Below, in pieces: positions 31,454 through 42,786 of a stretch of DNA of 64,000 nt. Origin of the DNA: Neoceratodus forsteri (lineage: Eukaryota > Chordata > Ceratodontiformes > Ceratodontidae); the NCBI GenBank assembly GCA_016271365.2, contig CM028132.1:588821001-588885000 (forward strand), given 5' to 3'. Numbering within the stretch: position 1 is the first letter of the stretch; the number at the start of each line of letters is the position of its first letter. The notes beneath the pieces were generated by a model, which had not been told where the DNA came from, did no database searches, and saw only the letters and a program-made list of their open reading frames with translations. The position numbers and the translations under genes were made by a program.

Positions 31454-31560
31454 GCTTCAAAGGGAGCATTTAACCCCCATTTCCCCATTTGCCAGTGTTA
31501 CAATACTCATATCCATATTGCTAGATTCTCTTGAATAGTCAGATCAACGCTATTTAACTA

Positions 31561-32740
31561 CTGACCTTGCACATATTAGTTTGTTTGCCAGACGTCCTGT
31601 GTCCATGAGTTTAAAAACAGTTGAAACTTTTCTGGCCCTGATGTCCCGGCTGTCCTGGCTGACACTGGCAGACATGCACAGACGCGCTTGCCTCTGCCCA
31701 TATCACCTCCGCTTGTGGAGTCTGGTCCCTTTATTGCTGCACAGCTAGATATTGGGCCCGGGCCCTGCTCACAATGCCTGTGCACTACAGTTTAAAATAT
31801 GGATTTTTAAAAATAAGGGTTGATGCCAGCCTTTAAAAAGTCTAGCCGAATCCCACCCTCCCAGAATACAACAAATGGTCTCCCCTTAAACAGCTCTCAG
31901 CAGTGTTACAGTTTCAAAAGTTCAGGTTCCCAACATCTGTCTATGACTCAGACAGCATCAGCATCAGCAGCAACTACAGGTTCACACTGCACCACACCTG
32001 TTCACCCACTCCACTGGGTGCTCACAGAACTTCCCTGGCAAAAGGAAGTAGCAGACTTATTTGAGTTCAGATCACATCCACTCTTTTTTTTTCCTGAACT
32101 TTGTTTTCCTCTGCTGACCAGCACCACTGGGATCTCCCCAGACATGGCCCTGGTTTGTCGGTCTTTCTCCTGCCCAGCTTGAGACTCTCTTTGCCCAGAT
32201 GGGCCATCCTCCAAGCCTCCTACTACCCACTCAGCCTGCCGACTACCTGGCTTGTATACCCCCGAGGCAGAGACACCACACATACCTTGGCACCCTTTCT
32301 CAGAATCCAGACTGCAGGTGCTGAGATGGTAGAGGAGCTCGAGGACCTGAGTGAGCAGAGTCCAGGGGCCGACTAGCAGGTCCGTCATCATCTTCCTGGG
32401 GGCTGTTTTTTTTCCTGTGTTCTGGTTTCTCCTAGGGATGCTGATGTGCAATGACACCCTGCACGTGACAGGCATGCTCCCGCACCCACGCGTAAGGTGT
32501 CTGTTGACATTCCCCATCCCCCGTAAGAACGCACCACAAGTTGCACTGCCCCTAGTCTCCACTATGAGCTGCTAATACTGCAGCAAGCACTACCCACCCA
32601 CCCCTAGGACAGAAGTCCTCCAGATGCTAAATCCTCTCCTACCCCTGCTGAACCTCGATGACCCAAACTCATTATCAAACCCGTGTCACCGTTGTGGCTT
32701 GAGGTGTGGCATCCAGTGCCTCAGCCCTCAGCACCACCAG
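31561..32740. other. Unassigned; possible LINE leader at its left end
   Basis: 31576-31790 is GC-rich ('gggcccgggccctg') and lies 5' of the LINE ORF1, so it may be that element's 5'UTR. The remainder has ORFs on both strands (31820-32182 plus, 32002-32562 minus) with no recognised motif. Confidence 0.4.
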
Positions 32741-32744
32741 GCTG

Positions 32745-32967
32745 GCATCACATCAGCTCTTGTTGGTAGTGGATTATTTGTCTAAATATCTAGAAGTAAT
32801 GAAGCTTCCTAATGGGACTAGAAAAGTAGCAGTACCCAAGGTGAAAGTCATGTTTGCCCACCATGGCATTCAGAAGGACCTGGTCTATGATCATGTTCCT
32901 TTTGCAAGCCAGGAATTCAAATGTTTTGTCCAAGAGTGGGTCTGACACCCTCAAGTCCAACATATCC
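32745..32967 (+). pseudogene. Gypsy-type (Metaviridae-like) integrase fragment, 5' half
   Basis: Encodes 'LLLVVDYLSKYLEVMKL' (first Asp of the integrase catalytic triad), then 'HHGIQKDLVYD' and 'SQEFKCFVQEW'. The second-Asp motif, usually SDNGPQF in this family, is decayed to 'YDHVPFA'. Near 32950-32969 another frame reads 'PSSPTYP'. The sequence is interrupted here by the LINE at 32968-37072 and resumes at 37073. Upstream pol, gag and LTRs were not found. Confidence 0.8.
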
Positions 32968-33177
32968 CACCCCTGGAAATAGTTCCTTTATACCTGGGGT
33001 TCTGACATAATTTCCTCAAGAGTGCAAGGTGCATATCACTGTCATATCCTCTCTAGCACATTGCACTGACAATATAAGCATACACATTGTATAATATAAA
33101 TATATATATATTTCTATATTACAAACCAATCACACACACACACACACAAAAAAAAATGTGGGGAGTAGTGCAATGTA

Positions 33178-34090
33178 ATGGCTGGGGGCCGGGAGTCTTC
33201 CTGGAGGCTGAAATGCTGCCCTATTTGCAGACAACTCTCTGCCCTGAGGGAGGAAGTTGCCCGTCTTCAGGCCACACTGGACAGTAGTAAGGGGACCTTC
33301 CCCCAGGCCACACTGGATGGTAGGAAGGGAACCTCCCCCATCCAGGGGGCACCAGAGCCACCACCACTACCTCAGAGGTTGTGAAGAAAGCACAGCAGTT
33401 GGACCACATGGGCTCAGGGAGGTGAGGATGGTGGAACAGAGGATACCCAGTCAGTTGTTCCACACCACAATCCATACACCATTCTGGGGGAGCATAGCTC
33501 CCCTATGGATGCACCTGCAGAGGAGATTAAGGAGGCTGAGGACAACTGTCACAAGGGAGGCCCACAGGAAGGAGGACAGAGGACACCACAAGGAAAGGAA
33601 GCAGCTCCTGGTGGGGGACTCAATTATTAGGGGCTAGAACTGGGGGGAGCAGGGAAAACTGAAGTAAGGTGCCTGCCTGGTGCCATGGCTTGGAGAGACA
33701 GGAAGCGCATCCTCAGGATCACGTGAACAGCTGCACGGAATCTGAGCTGGACGTCATTGTCCACCTAGGGACAAATGACTTGGCTAATCATGAGATTAGA
33801 GCAGTGCAGAAGGACTTTGTAGAATTGGGGAGGGGCTAAGACAAGTAGCACACACAATCTCCTTCTGAGGTGCTGCCTGTCAATGGCATGAGTGAGGCGA
33901 GGGTACTTTGCACCATGCAGTTTAGTGAATGGTTGAAAAATGGTGTGGGGCACAGGGTTTGGCTTCATTGGGGACTGGGGTTCCACCTGGAGGACACCAG
34001 CCTATACTGGCAGGATGGTCTGCATCTGTCCAGGAAGGAACAAGTCTTCTGAGCAATCGGTTTAAATGCTTAATTGGCAAGCTTTTAAAC
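33178..34090 (+). pseudogene. LINE ORF1 with cysteine motif and SGNH esterase, frameshifted
   Basis: It starts 'MAGGRESSWRLKCCPICRQL' followed by 'SALREEVARLQATL', a CxxC plus a coiled-coil-like heptad stretch. 'KQLLVGDSIIRG' (about 33600-33636) is esterase block I with its Ser, 'VHLGTNDLA' (about 33758-33785) is block III, and 'YWQDGLHLSRKEQVF' (34010-34050) holds the Asp and His. Frame changes separate these blocks. Same domain order as the other ORF1 remnants here. Confidence 0.8.
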
Positions 34091-34224
34091 TAGTCAAGGG
34101 GAGGCACTGATAAACAGCAGGAAAATCCCAGCCTCTCCCTACAAAACAGGGTACTAAATGAGAAAAAGACTGAGGTAGACAGGTCAGTGGGGGATGCTGC
34201 AAAAGAAGGTAAAGCCATCAAAAA

Positions 34225-34860
34225 ATGGAGAGCAATGCCCGTAGTCTGAGTAACAAGCTTCCTGAATTAGTGGCCTTGATGGAGGAGGAACATCTGGATA
34301 TCGTGGCAGTCACAGAAACATGGTACACACAAAACCATGACTGGGACATAAACATACCAGGATACACTATCTACAGGAGGGACAGGGAGGGTAAAAGAGG
34401 AGGAGGAGTAGCTCTTTACATAAGGGAAGGAATCAAGGCAACAGAACAAAAGGAAAAACAGGGAGGAGAAGAAGCACTGTGGGTAAATTTGGAGACCGGC
34501 AATGGCACCACAATCCGCACAGGGGTTGTATACAGACCCCCTTCTCAGGGGGAGGAAATGGACAAGGAAATGATAGAACTAATACTTAGAATGGCAGAAA
34601 AAGGGGAGATATTGCTGATGGGTGATCTGAATATGCCAGATGTTAACTGGAATGCAGTTGCAGCAGCCACTTCAAAGAGTGGGGTTATTCTAGATGCCCT
34701 CACGAGGGCATGTCTTGAGACAACTAGTATTGGAGCCCACTCAAGAGAGCAATCTTAGACCTGGTTCTCTCAAATGGAGATGAAAGAGGATCACAGATGT
34801 AGAAGTGGGTAGCCATCTGGGAACTAGCGACCATCGAACAGTATGGTTCACAATAAACAC
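34225..34860 (+). pseudogene. LINE endonuclease domain
   Basis: A 177-codon open stretch has 'MESNARSLSNKLPELVALME', 'IVAVTETWYTQ' (Glu 31), 'GGGVALYI', 'VVYRPPSQ' and 'LLMGDLNMPDVNW' (Asp 134, Asn 136). After a frameshift near 34758, 'LGTSDHRTVWF' supplies the Asp-His pair. All catalytic positions are visible, but the frame is broken before the last block. Confidence 0.85.
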
Positions 34861-35349
34861 AGCAATAGAGTCAAGCCATACAAAGGCAAAAGTACTGGAC
34901 TTTAGGAGGGCTGACTTTGCCAAAATGGGTGAGTGCCTAAGGAATGCACTAGCAAATGGGCAGGAAGGAGGGGTGGAAGAACAATGGGGAATAATAAAAA
35001 CTGCCATCACAGAGGTAACAAGCCTTTGTGTGAAGCAAATTAACAAAACAAAACGATGTAAGAAACCACTATGGTTCTCAAAGGAAGTGGCAGTGAAGGT
35101 TCAAGAGAAAAAGAAAGCATTCAGGAAGTACAAGGAATCACAGAAGGAGCAGGACAGGGAACTGTATCAGTTAAAGCAAAAGGAAGCTGGGAAGGCAGTC
35201 AGAACAGCAAAGGCCCAAACCGAGGAAGAGATAGCCAACTCAGTTAAGAAGGGGGATAAAACCTTTTATAGGTACATCAGGGAGCGAAGGAAGACCAAGG
35301 GAGGGCTAGTGAGGCTTAATAAAGAGGAGGAGGGTGGGCAGAGGTGACT

Positions 35350-36815
35350 GTGAAAGGCAGAGATACTAAACAAATATTTTGCTCAGTATTTACAAAGCAA
35401 GTGGGAGGTACCTAAAACAAACAGTAGAAACACTCTGGATACAGAAGTTGATACCAGCCCATTTACAGAAGAAAGGGTTCTGAAAGAACTCTTAAAACTG
35501 AAGGTGGACAAAGCAATGGGGCCTGATGGGATCTAATCCCAGAATTTAAAGAACTAAGGGTAGAACTAGTGACACCACTGACTACCCTCTTTAACAAATC
35601 ATGGGAGGATGGGGTGGTACCCGAGGACTGGAGAAGGGCAGATGTGATTCCCCTTCACAAAAGTGGGAGCAAGGCAGAAGCAGAAAACTACAGACCTGTT
35701 AGTTTAACCTCAGTGGTAGGGAAAATGATGGAATCACTTCTGAAGGAAAGAATTGTTGAGTATCTAGAGGCCAGAGGGGCTCAGGACCCAAGGCATCATG
35801 GATTCTACAGGAAGGTCATGCCAGACAAATCTGATAGATTTCTTTGACTGGGTGACCAAAGTAGTAGATCAGGAGGGGCTGTGGACATGGCCTACCTAGA
35901 CTTTAGCAAGGCATTTGACACAGTCCCACACAAAGATTAATATAAGTTAGCCAGCCTGGGAGTGGGTCCCAAGATGACAGCCTGGGTAAAGAATTGGCTG
36001 GAGAATAGGACACAGAGAGTAATAGTAAATGGAGTCCACTCTGAAGAAAGGGGTTACTAGTGGGCAAATTGCAGGGTTCAGTATTAGGACCGGCCTCTTC
36101 AATGTCTTTATAGGATATTGCAGAGGGACTGGAAGGAAAAGTATGTCTCTTTGCAGATGACACAAAGATCTGCAACAGAGTTGATGCACAAGGTGGGGTG
36201 GAAAGGATGAAAAGGGACTTGGCAAGGTTAGAGGAATGGTCAAATGTATGGCAGCTTAGATTCAATGCTAAGAGTGCAAGGTAATGCACCTGGGAAACAA
36301 AACCCAGGGAAGAGTACACAATGGGGGTGAGATACTAACAACAGCAAAAATGGAAAGGACCTGGGGGTAGTCATATCAGATGACCTAAAGGTGGGAAAAC
36401 AATGTGAGAGGGCAGCAAGAAGGGCTGGGGGGATATTGGGATGCATAGGGAGAGGCATCACCAGCAGAAAACAGGAAGTTATTATTCCTCTGTACAGACA
36501 GTTGGTGAGACCCCATGTGGAGTACTGCGTGCAGTTATGGAGACCCAATCTCCGCAAGGATATAGACAGGATGGAGGCTGTCCAGAGGAGGGCAACTAAA
36601 ATGGTGCAGGGCCTGCACTGGAATACATATGAAGAGAGACTTAAGGAGCTGAATATGTATAGCCTCGAGGAAAGGAGAGAGAGGGGGGACATGATAGAAA
36701 CTTTCAAGTATCTCAAGGGAATCAACAAAGTCCAAGAGGGTAGCATCTTTCAAAAAAAGAGGTGTGCAAGAACAAGGGGGCACAATTTGAAGATAGAAGG
36801 GGTGGCTCAGAGGTA
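35350..36815 (+). pseudogene. LINE reverse transcriptase and C-terminal domain
   Basis: RT blocks: 'VDTSPFTEERVLKELLKLKV', 'DKAMGPDGI', 'NKSWEDGVVPEDWRRADVIP', 'NYRPVSLTSVVGKMMESLL', '[13 protein letters not shown]'-like with indels, and 'VCLFADDTKICNR' (FADD intact, about 36145-36180). The C-terminal domain at 36391-36816 is one clean 141-codon stretch with 'EYCVQLWRPNLRKD', 'MEAVQRRATKMVQGLH' and 'YSLEERRERGDMIE'. Several 1-bp indels between 35520 and 36120 inactivate it. Confidence 0.85.
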
Positions 36816-37072
36816 ATTTAAGGAAGTATTTTTTCACAGAGAGGGTTGTGGATGCATGGAATGGCCTTCCGGAGGAGGTTGTGGAGTCAAAAACAGTGGT
36901 GGAATCCAAGCATGCATGGGACAGTCATAAGGCAATTCTAGGGGTTGGGGGTAGGAAGAAGTAGGCTGCTGGTTAACTAGGATCTGCAGCTTATGCAATA
37001 GGTAGGGAAATAGGCAGACTGGGTGGGCCAAGTGGTCCTTATCTGCCATCAAAATCTATGTTTCTATGTTTC

Positions 37073-37540
37073 TATCCACAGTCAAATAAGATGGCTGAAA
37101 GATCCAGACAGACTGTTAAGTTGTTGATGAACAAAGTCAAAGAAGTTGGCACAGATCGACGTTTGGCATTTCTTGAACACTATAACCTACCAGTGTCAGG
37201 AATGCCATACTCACCTACCCAAACGTTAGTGGGAAGAATGTTGAGAGGCTGGTTGCCTGTCACTACAACCTTGTTACAACCAAAGATGCCCATAGAGGTG
37301 AGGGAATAACTGTTGAAGAACCAAAGTACTCAGAAGCAGCACTATGATCGTAACACCAGGTTGCTACAAAAGCTGAGACAAGGAGAGGAGGTATTTCTGC
37401 AGGCAAGTCAAGGCTGGCTGCCTGCCTCTGTAACAGTCAGGTGTCCAGGACCATGGTCATAAATGGTAGTAGGGTATGCGTACTGCAGGAACAGAAGACA
37501 TCTGAGGAAATTGGGATGTACACCAATAACTGGTGCTATA
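37073..37540 (+). pseudogene. Gypsy-type integrase fragment, 3' half
   Basis: Resumes the interrupted integrase: 'YPQSNKMAERSRQTVKLLMN' contains the third catalytic residue (Glu of MAE). 'LEHYNLPVSGMPYSPTQTLV' and 'RMLRGWLPV' belong to the region after the core, and a second frame at 37310-37500 gives 'QKQHYDRNTRLLQKLRQGEE' and 'GPWS..VVGYAY'. It ends at the inverted tail of the LINE at 37541. The frame is mostly open to 37306, so decay is moderate. Confidence 0.82.
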
Positions 37541-40380
37541 GAAACATAGAAACATAGACTTTGATGGCAGATAAGAACCGCTTGGTCCATTCAGTCTGCC
37601 CATTTCCCTATCTTTTGGATAAGCTACAGATCCTAGTTAACCAACAGCCTACTTCCTCCTACCCCCCACAATAATTGCCTTATGTCTGTCCCATGCATTC
37701 TTGAATTCCCCCACTGATTTTGACCCCATGACCTACTCAGGAAGGCTGTTCCATGCGTCCACCACCCTCTCTGTGAAATAATACTTCCTCACGTTGCCCC
37801 TGAGCCGTCCCACCTCTATTTTCAAACTGTGTCCCCTTGTTTTTGCACATCTCTTTTTCTGAAAGATGCTACCCTTTTGAACTTTGTTGATTCCCTTGAG
37901 CTTCTTGAAAGTTTCTATCACGTCCCCCTCTCCCTCCCTCCTTCCTCAAGGGTATACATATTAAGCTTCTCTAGTCTCTCTTCATATGGTTTCTGGTGCA
38001 GACCCTGCACATTTTGGTTGCCCTCCTCTGGACTGCCTCCATCCTGTCTATGTCCTTGCAGAGATGGGGTCTCCAGAACTGCACACAGTACTCCAGATGG
38101 GGTCCCACCAACTGCCTGTGCAGAGGGATAACAACTTCCTGTTTTCTACTGGTGATGCCTATCCCTATGCATCCCAGTATCCCCCAGCCCTCCTTACTGC
38201 CTTCTCACATTGCCTGCCTACCTTTAGGTCATCTGATATGACTACCTCCAGGTCCTTTCCATTTTTGTTGTTGTTAGTACCTCCCCCTTCCCCCATTGTG
38301 TACTCTTCCACTGGGTTTTTGTTTCCCAGGTGCATTACTTTGCACTTCTTTGCATTGAATCTAAGCTGCCATACATTTAACCATTCCTCCAACCTTGCCA
38401 AGTCCCTTCCCATCCTTTCCACCCCTCCCCTCGAGTATCAACCCTGTTGCAGATTTTTGTGTCATCTGCAAAGAGGCATACTTTTCCTTCCAGTCCCTCT
38501 GCAATGTCACTTATAAAGACACTGAAGAGGATCGGCACCAATACTGAACCCTGTGGTACCCCGCTAGTAACCCCCTTTTCTTTGGAGTGGACTCTGTTTA
38601 CTATTATCCTCTGTGTCCTGTTGTCCAGATAATTTTTTACCCAGGCTACCACCCTGGGACCCACTCCCAGACTGGCTAACTTGTTCATTAATCTTTGTGT
38701 GGGACTGTGTCAAATGTCTTGCTAAAGTCTAGGTAGGCCATGTCTACAGCGCCTTCCTGGTCTACTACTTTGGTCACCCAGTCAAAGAAATCTATTAGAT
38801 TTGTCTGGCATGACCCTTCCACTGTGAATCGATGCTGCCTTGGGTCCTGTGCCCGGCTGGCCTCTAGCTACTCAACAGTTCTTTCTTTCAAAAGTGATTC
38901 CATCATTTCCCTACCACCGAGGTCAAACTAACAGGTCTGTAGTTTAGTGCCTCTGCCTTGCTCCCTCTTTTGTGAAGGGGAATTACACCTGCCTTCCTCC
39001 AGTCCTTAGGTACTACACCAATCTCCCATGATTTGTTAAAAAGGGCAGTCAGTGGTGTCACTAGTTCTCCCCTTAGTTTTTTCAGAATTCTGGGGTGAAT
39101 CCCATCAGGCCCCATTAACTGGTCCACTTTGAGTTTTAGGAGTTCTTTCAGGACCCTTTCTTCTGTGAATGGACTGGTATTGACCCCCCATCCAGAGCGC
39201 TTCTATTTTATGGTTTAGGTACGTCACCCTCCTCTTTTTTTGTGAATACTGCACAAAAGTATTCATTCAGTATCTGCCTTTTCACTGTCACCCTCTACCC
39301 ACTCCCCCCTTCCCCTTTATTAAGCCTCACTATCCCTCCCTTGGTCTTTCTTTGCTCACTAATATACCTATAAAAGGTTTTATCCTCCTTCTTAACCGAG
39401 TTGGCTAGCTTTTCCTTGGTTTGTGCCTTTGCTATTCTAACTGCCTTCCTCGCTTCCTTCTGCTTTAACTGATAGAGTTCTCATTCCTGCTCCTTCTGTG
39501 ATTCCTTATACTTTCTGAATGCTATCTTTTTCTCCCTAACCTTCTCCGCCACCTCTTTTGAGAACCATAGCGTTTTTTTCCTTTTTTGTTTATTTGCTTC
39601 ACACAAAGGCTTGTTGCCTCTGTGATGGCAGTTTTGATTTTGCTCCATTGTTCCTCCACCCCTCCTTCCTGCCCATTTGCTAGTGCATTCCTTAGGCATG
39701 CTCCCATTCTGCCAAAGTCAGCCCTCCAAAAGTCTAAGTACCCTTGCTTTTGTATGGCTTGACTCCATGGCTGTGTTTATTGTGAACCACAATGTCTGGT
39801 GGTCGCTTGTTCCCAGGTATGCCACTAAAGATAAAGGTGCTTTTTTTTTCAGTCTATTATTTACTGTCCTTACTACTGGGTGGCCCACATCTGACCAGCA
39901 CTCCAGACCCCTCGACACCCATCCACAGGGACAAAACACTCTACTGAATCCTTGGATTTGTTATTCCAATCTCCTGCTGGTCTCTGTCCAAACACACCAT
40001 ATCTATTTGATGTCTCCATGGGCTCCCTCTTCAACCTTCTACTATTTGCTCCCCTGGTCACCTGCATCCATTCTTTCTCTCCCAGTCTGACCCTCTGTGA
40101 AGCCATCAGATTACTTTCCTATTTTATGCTGGATCTGGACTATTCTGCCGGTGCCCGCACAGTTACAGCTCCCAGTGTCACTTCTGACTCTCTTCTGTCC
40201 TCTCCTTTAACCTAAAGTCTCCTAAGTGGCTCACGTAGACTCTTCACCTCCACCCTCCACTCTCCCAGCTGCGGGCACTTTCTGCAGGTATAGCACTTAT
40301 CCATTGCACCCCACAGAAGTCGTACATAGTGCATACTGAGCAACATGCTACCTCACCAAAGCAGGTGTCCTTCTTGGCTC
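37541..40380 (-). mobile_element. CR1-like LINE with internal deletion
   Basis: The 3' end at 37541 is 'tagaaacatagaaacatag' on the plus strand. Minus-strand order: ORF1 start near 40305 ('MDKCYTCRKCPQLGEWRVEV'), ORF1 middle at 40106-39873 ('EKEWMQVTRGANSRRLKREP', 'METSNRYGVFG'), then directly the last endonuclease block 'AYLGTSDHQTLWFTINTAME' (39840), linker, RT (39127-38377) and C-terminal domain. The esterase and most of the endonuclease are missing between about 39870 and 39840. RT keeps 'VTSGVPQGSVL' and 'CLFADDTKICNRVD'. Confidence 0.83.
38377..39127 (-). pseudogene. LINE reverse transcriptase
   Basis: 39127-38903 reads 'MGPDGIHPRILKKLRGELV', 'DWRKAGVIPLHKRGSKAEAL' and 'NYRPVSLTSVVGK'. 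38688-38377 reads 'KLASLGVGPRVVAWVKNYL', 'VTSGVPQGSVLVPILFSVF' and 'CLFADDTKICNRVD' with an intact FADD box in one 103-codon stretch. A frameshifted segment (YLDFSKTFDTVPHK-like) joins them. Same subfamily as the LINEs at 33-37 and 60-63 kb. Confidence 0.85.
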
Positions 40381-40732
40381 TCTGCATCCTTCTTGACTGA
40401 TGAAACTCCTTATGACAGTGTGATTAAGACTAAAAATATAGCCTTATTTAGCAACTCATTATCATGTTGTATATTCCTTTTAGGTTTCTGATAAGTAAAG
40501 GAGCTCTCACCTCAAAGTTTTGTTCATGTGTCAGCTTGCACATCAGATGTCACTGCATCTGAGCGTGACCCTCGACAAAAAAACATTCAAAACAAACTGG
40601 GCTAGATGGTTCAGTGCTCACTTGAGAATTTAAAATGAGCTGAAAAAGAATGAACACAACGTTAACATGAAAGCTGCTCCACTTGTTAAAAAGCTGAAAG
40701 AAATATACAACACAAGAACAGGTTGCTAAATA
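40381..40732. other. No gene recognised
   Basis: AT-rich spacer between the LINE 5' end and the L1-type element. It might include the unidentified 3' remainder of the Gypsy element, but I see no motif. Confidence 0.35.
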
Positions 40733-41454
40733 GGCTGTATCTTTTTTTTTTTGTAGTATTTATTTACTGTATAATTTTTCAATAAAAACATACAAAATCA
40801 TACAGCATAGGAGGGTAACACAAGAGATTCATATCATATGTTATCATACAATACTAATAATAAACAACCTTTCCCACAGAGCCACCACATAGGGGGAAGT
40901 ACCGTATATCAGAAGAAAAACATTGACACCACAGCATACAGCTAAGGAAGCGTAAAGGTGAGCCTAAAATAACAGGTTATTATAAAATCTAGCATCCACT
41001 GACCAGCATAGTGCTCTGGTCCATGTGGCTCCCCAATTTAATATAATTACATAACAGGGTAACAGAAAAATACATTCCCATCCTTCCAGGTAGCTCTTAT
41101 ACTGCCAGTAACACAAACCTCTGAACATCAGGGCATTCATCATATATCAAATACATGAACATTAATGTAACCAAGAAAGGATTGTATAGTGAATGAAACA
41201 GTCTTAGGTAAGTCCAGGTCCATGCCCTGAGCCCAGCCATTCAAAGAGTTCAAAAACTTTCACCTAAAGTTATGCATAGGGCAGATTAATTAGGGCCAGT
41301 TTCAGCATGTGTAAACCCGTAATATATTGCCTGACTACAACAAAATCTATAATTAGACACAAACATTACACCAATAAAGAACCTTTCCAGACAGCCAGGA
41401 TTATGCCCCACTCCATTCCCACACACCTCAGATAGTCTGTGGGCCGTATTGAGC

Positions 41455-42356
41455 TCAGGGCACCACTTCATCGGAGGAGGCGGCCTCCTCTTCCTCCACA
41501 TTCAACTCCTGCTCGATGGTCTGCAACATTTGTTCAGCTGTCTTTAGGGTCCTGGAATTGGTATTGCTTGCCTTGCCAAGTCAGATGCCGCTGAGCAGGA
41601 AATAGCAGCTGATGTTGAATTTTATAGCGTTGCAGCCGGCTTCGGACACCATCAAACCCTTTTCTTCGTAGACAGGTACCATAGGCCAGATCTGTGAAAA
41701 TTTGTAGAGTACTCTCCCCATACCATAGGGAATGCCTTCTTTGTGCATAGCTGAGTACCCGATCCCAGTCACCGATGCCAGAGCACACCACCAAGAAAGT
41801 CTGCGGCATCCCCACATCTAAAGGAGCTCGGCTTGCGTTGACATGGTATGCTTTTTCAAGGGAGAGCAGGGGATTATCCTCCAAGAGGCCTAGAATAGCT
41901 GGCAATAGGGTCCATGCAAATCCCAATAGATCCTCCCTTTCAGCTAACTCCGCCAGTCCCAAGATGTGCAGATTGTGTTCTCTTGCCTGGTTCTCTAGTG
42001 ATTCAAGTCACTGGCGAAACATCATATTTTCTTTAATAAGTTTAGTAGTGGCCTCATAGGTCTTAGAGGTAGACTGTTCCATTTTCTGCATAACCAACTC
42101 ACATCCATCCATTCTAGTTTCAAGGGCTGACACACGTGGTGTAAGTGAGTCCAGCCTTTTATCTATATCTTGTACAGTTTTTACTAGCTCGTTCAGGGTC
42201 GCCTGGATAGTTCCGAGAGGCACCTCCCAGCGCTGAATCCCTCAAGGCTGTGGCTTCTACAGGTGATGAAGGCCTTTCCTCACCCTGTCGCTGCAATTTC
42301 TTTGGGACAAAAAAATCTGATGAGGCAGCAGCCATCCCCCGATTCTTCCCCATAGC
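41455..42356 (-). pseudogene. L1-type ORF1 protein (coiled coil, RRM, CTD), one stop
   Basis: It starts 'MGKNRGMAAASSDFFVPKKL', then a coiled coil ('TVQDIDKRLDSLTPRVSALE', 'KMEQSTSKTYEATTKL'). The L1 ORF1 signature follows: 'LESLENQARE' then 'LRILGL'-type sequence read here as 'LHILGLAELAERE', and a C-terminal domain with 'VLSYAQRR', 'TLQIFTDLAYGTCLRRKGF', 'YKIQHQLLFPAQRHLTWQG' and 'YQFQDPKDS'. The ORF ends at 41455. The only stop I see is a TGA at about 42008, between the coiled coil and the RRM-like part. L1 ORF1 proteins trimerise and bind RNA. Confidence 0.82.
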
Positions 42357-42786
42357 CATAGCCGGTTTTAGGCACCAGCGAACCCTGCAGTTGCTGGGGG
42401 CCCCCTGCTACCTAGGGGCCCCAGCCAGATCCAGAGTACCACTTTAATTTCTTTTTAATTATTATTATTCATGTTGAATGTAAAACAGCACCAAAAATCA
42501 TCACTAGGCTCTGTGGAGCCTTTTCTTGTGGTGTTATAACATCATGAAATGATTCGCTAAGGTATGCCCTGTCCACTCAGAGGCTAATGAACAGACATTG
42601 ATTGAATGGACAGTGGGGCCCCAAAAACTAACATTGCTACCACTCCCTAAAAACACAAATATAACTGGTTGTATTGAAATAAAAATGTGCATTCTGGACA
42701 AAGTAAAATATGAAGTATGTTGTGGATGAGGAAGGGCCCCATGACTTGTCTTGCTGGGGGCCCCCACAACTCTAAAGCCGGCCCTG
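42357..42786. mobile_element. hAT-like non-autonomous element, 430 bp, 8-bp TSD
   Basis: 8-bp direct repeats cccatagc (42349-42356 and 42787-42794) flank inverted termini catagccggttttagg... / ...ctaaagccggccctg (reverse complement cagggccggctttag). An 8-bp TSD with CAGGGCCGG-type ends is typical of hAT MITEs. It lies just upstream of the ATG of the L1-type ORF1, so it splits that element's 5'UTR from its ORF. Similar terminal sequence occurs at 50136-50414. Confidence 0.85.

Larger units (their letters stand above)
27096..31560 (-). mobile_element. CR1-like LINE (ORF1, endonuclease, start of RT) with two nested insertions
   Basis: On the minus strand: a GC-rich presumed leader near 31800-31560, ORF1 with N-terminal cysteine motif and esterase (31453-28790), ORF2 endonuclease (28705-27755), linker and the beginning of RT ('SSGPDRLNPRLSKEISEWL', 'GPLTALFNKSIETGKVA'), ending at 27096 within the 'WKRAIVV' block, where the 1.3-kb repeat begins. 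Insertions are a LINE tail at 28262-28430 and a solo LTR at 28928-30605. The rest of its RT is absent. The RT at 24461-25160 overlaps the same protein region with a different sequence, so that is a different element. Confidence 0.8.
32968..37072 (+). mobile_element. CR1-like LINE, about 4.1 kb, inserted in the Gypsy integrase
   Basis: Contents in order: possible 5' leader with a (CA)n at 33130-33148, ORF1 (33178-34090), ORF2 endonuclease (34225-34860), linker (34860-35347), RT (35350-36250), C-terminal domain (36390-36815) and 3' tail 'atctatgtttctatgtttc'. The host integrase shows 'tatccca' before and 'tatccac' after the insertion, a likely 5-bp or longer TSD, so the insertion probably spans this whole interval. 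The LINE at 60222-63364 is a very similar copy in opposite orientation. Frameshifts make it inactive. Confidence 0.85.

Noticed and set aside
32002..32562. 186-codon minus-strand ORF
   Set aside because: Gly/Ser/Arg-rich with no family motif; an overlapping ORF on the other strand is equally open. No support for coding.
35903..36746. Minus-strand ORFs up to 168 codons
   Set aside because: Antisense to the LINE RT and C-terminal domain; no independent motif.
37829..38516. Plus-strand ORFs of 100-176 codons
   Set aside because: Antisense to the minus-strand LINE (FADD box and C-terminal domain).
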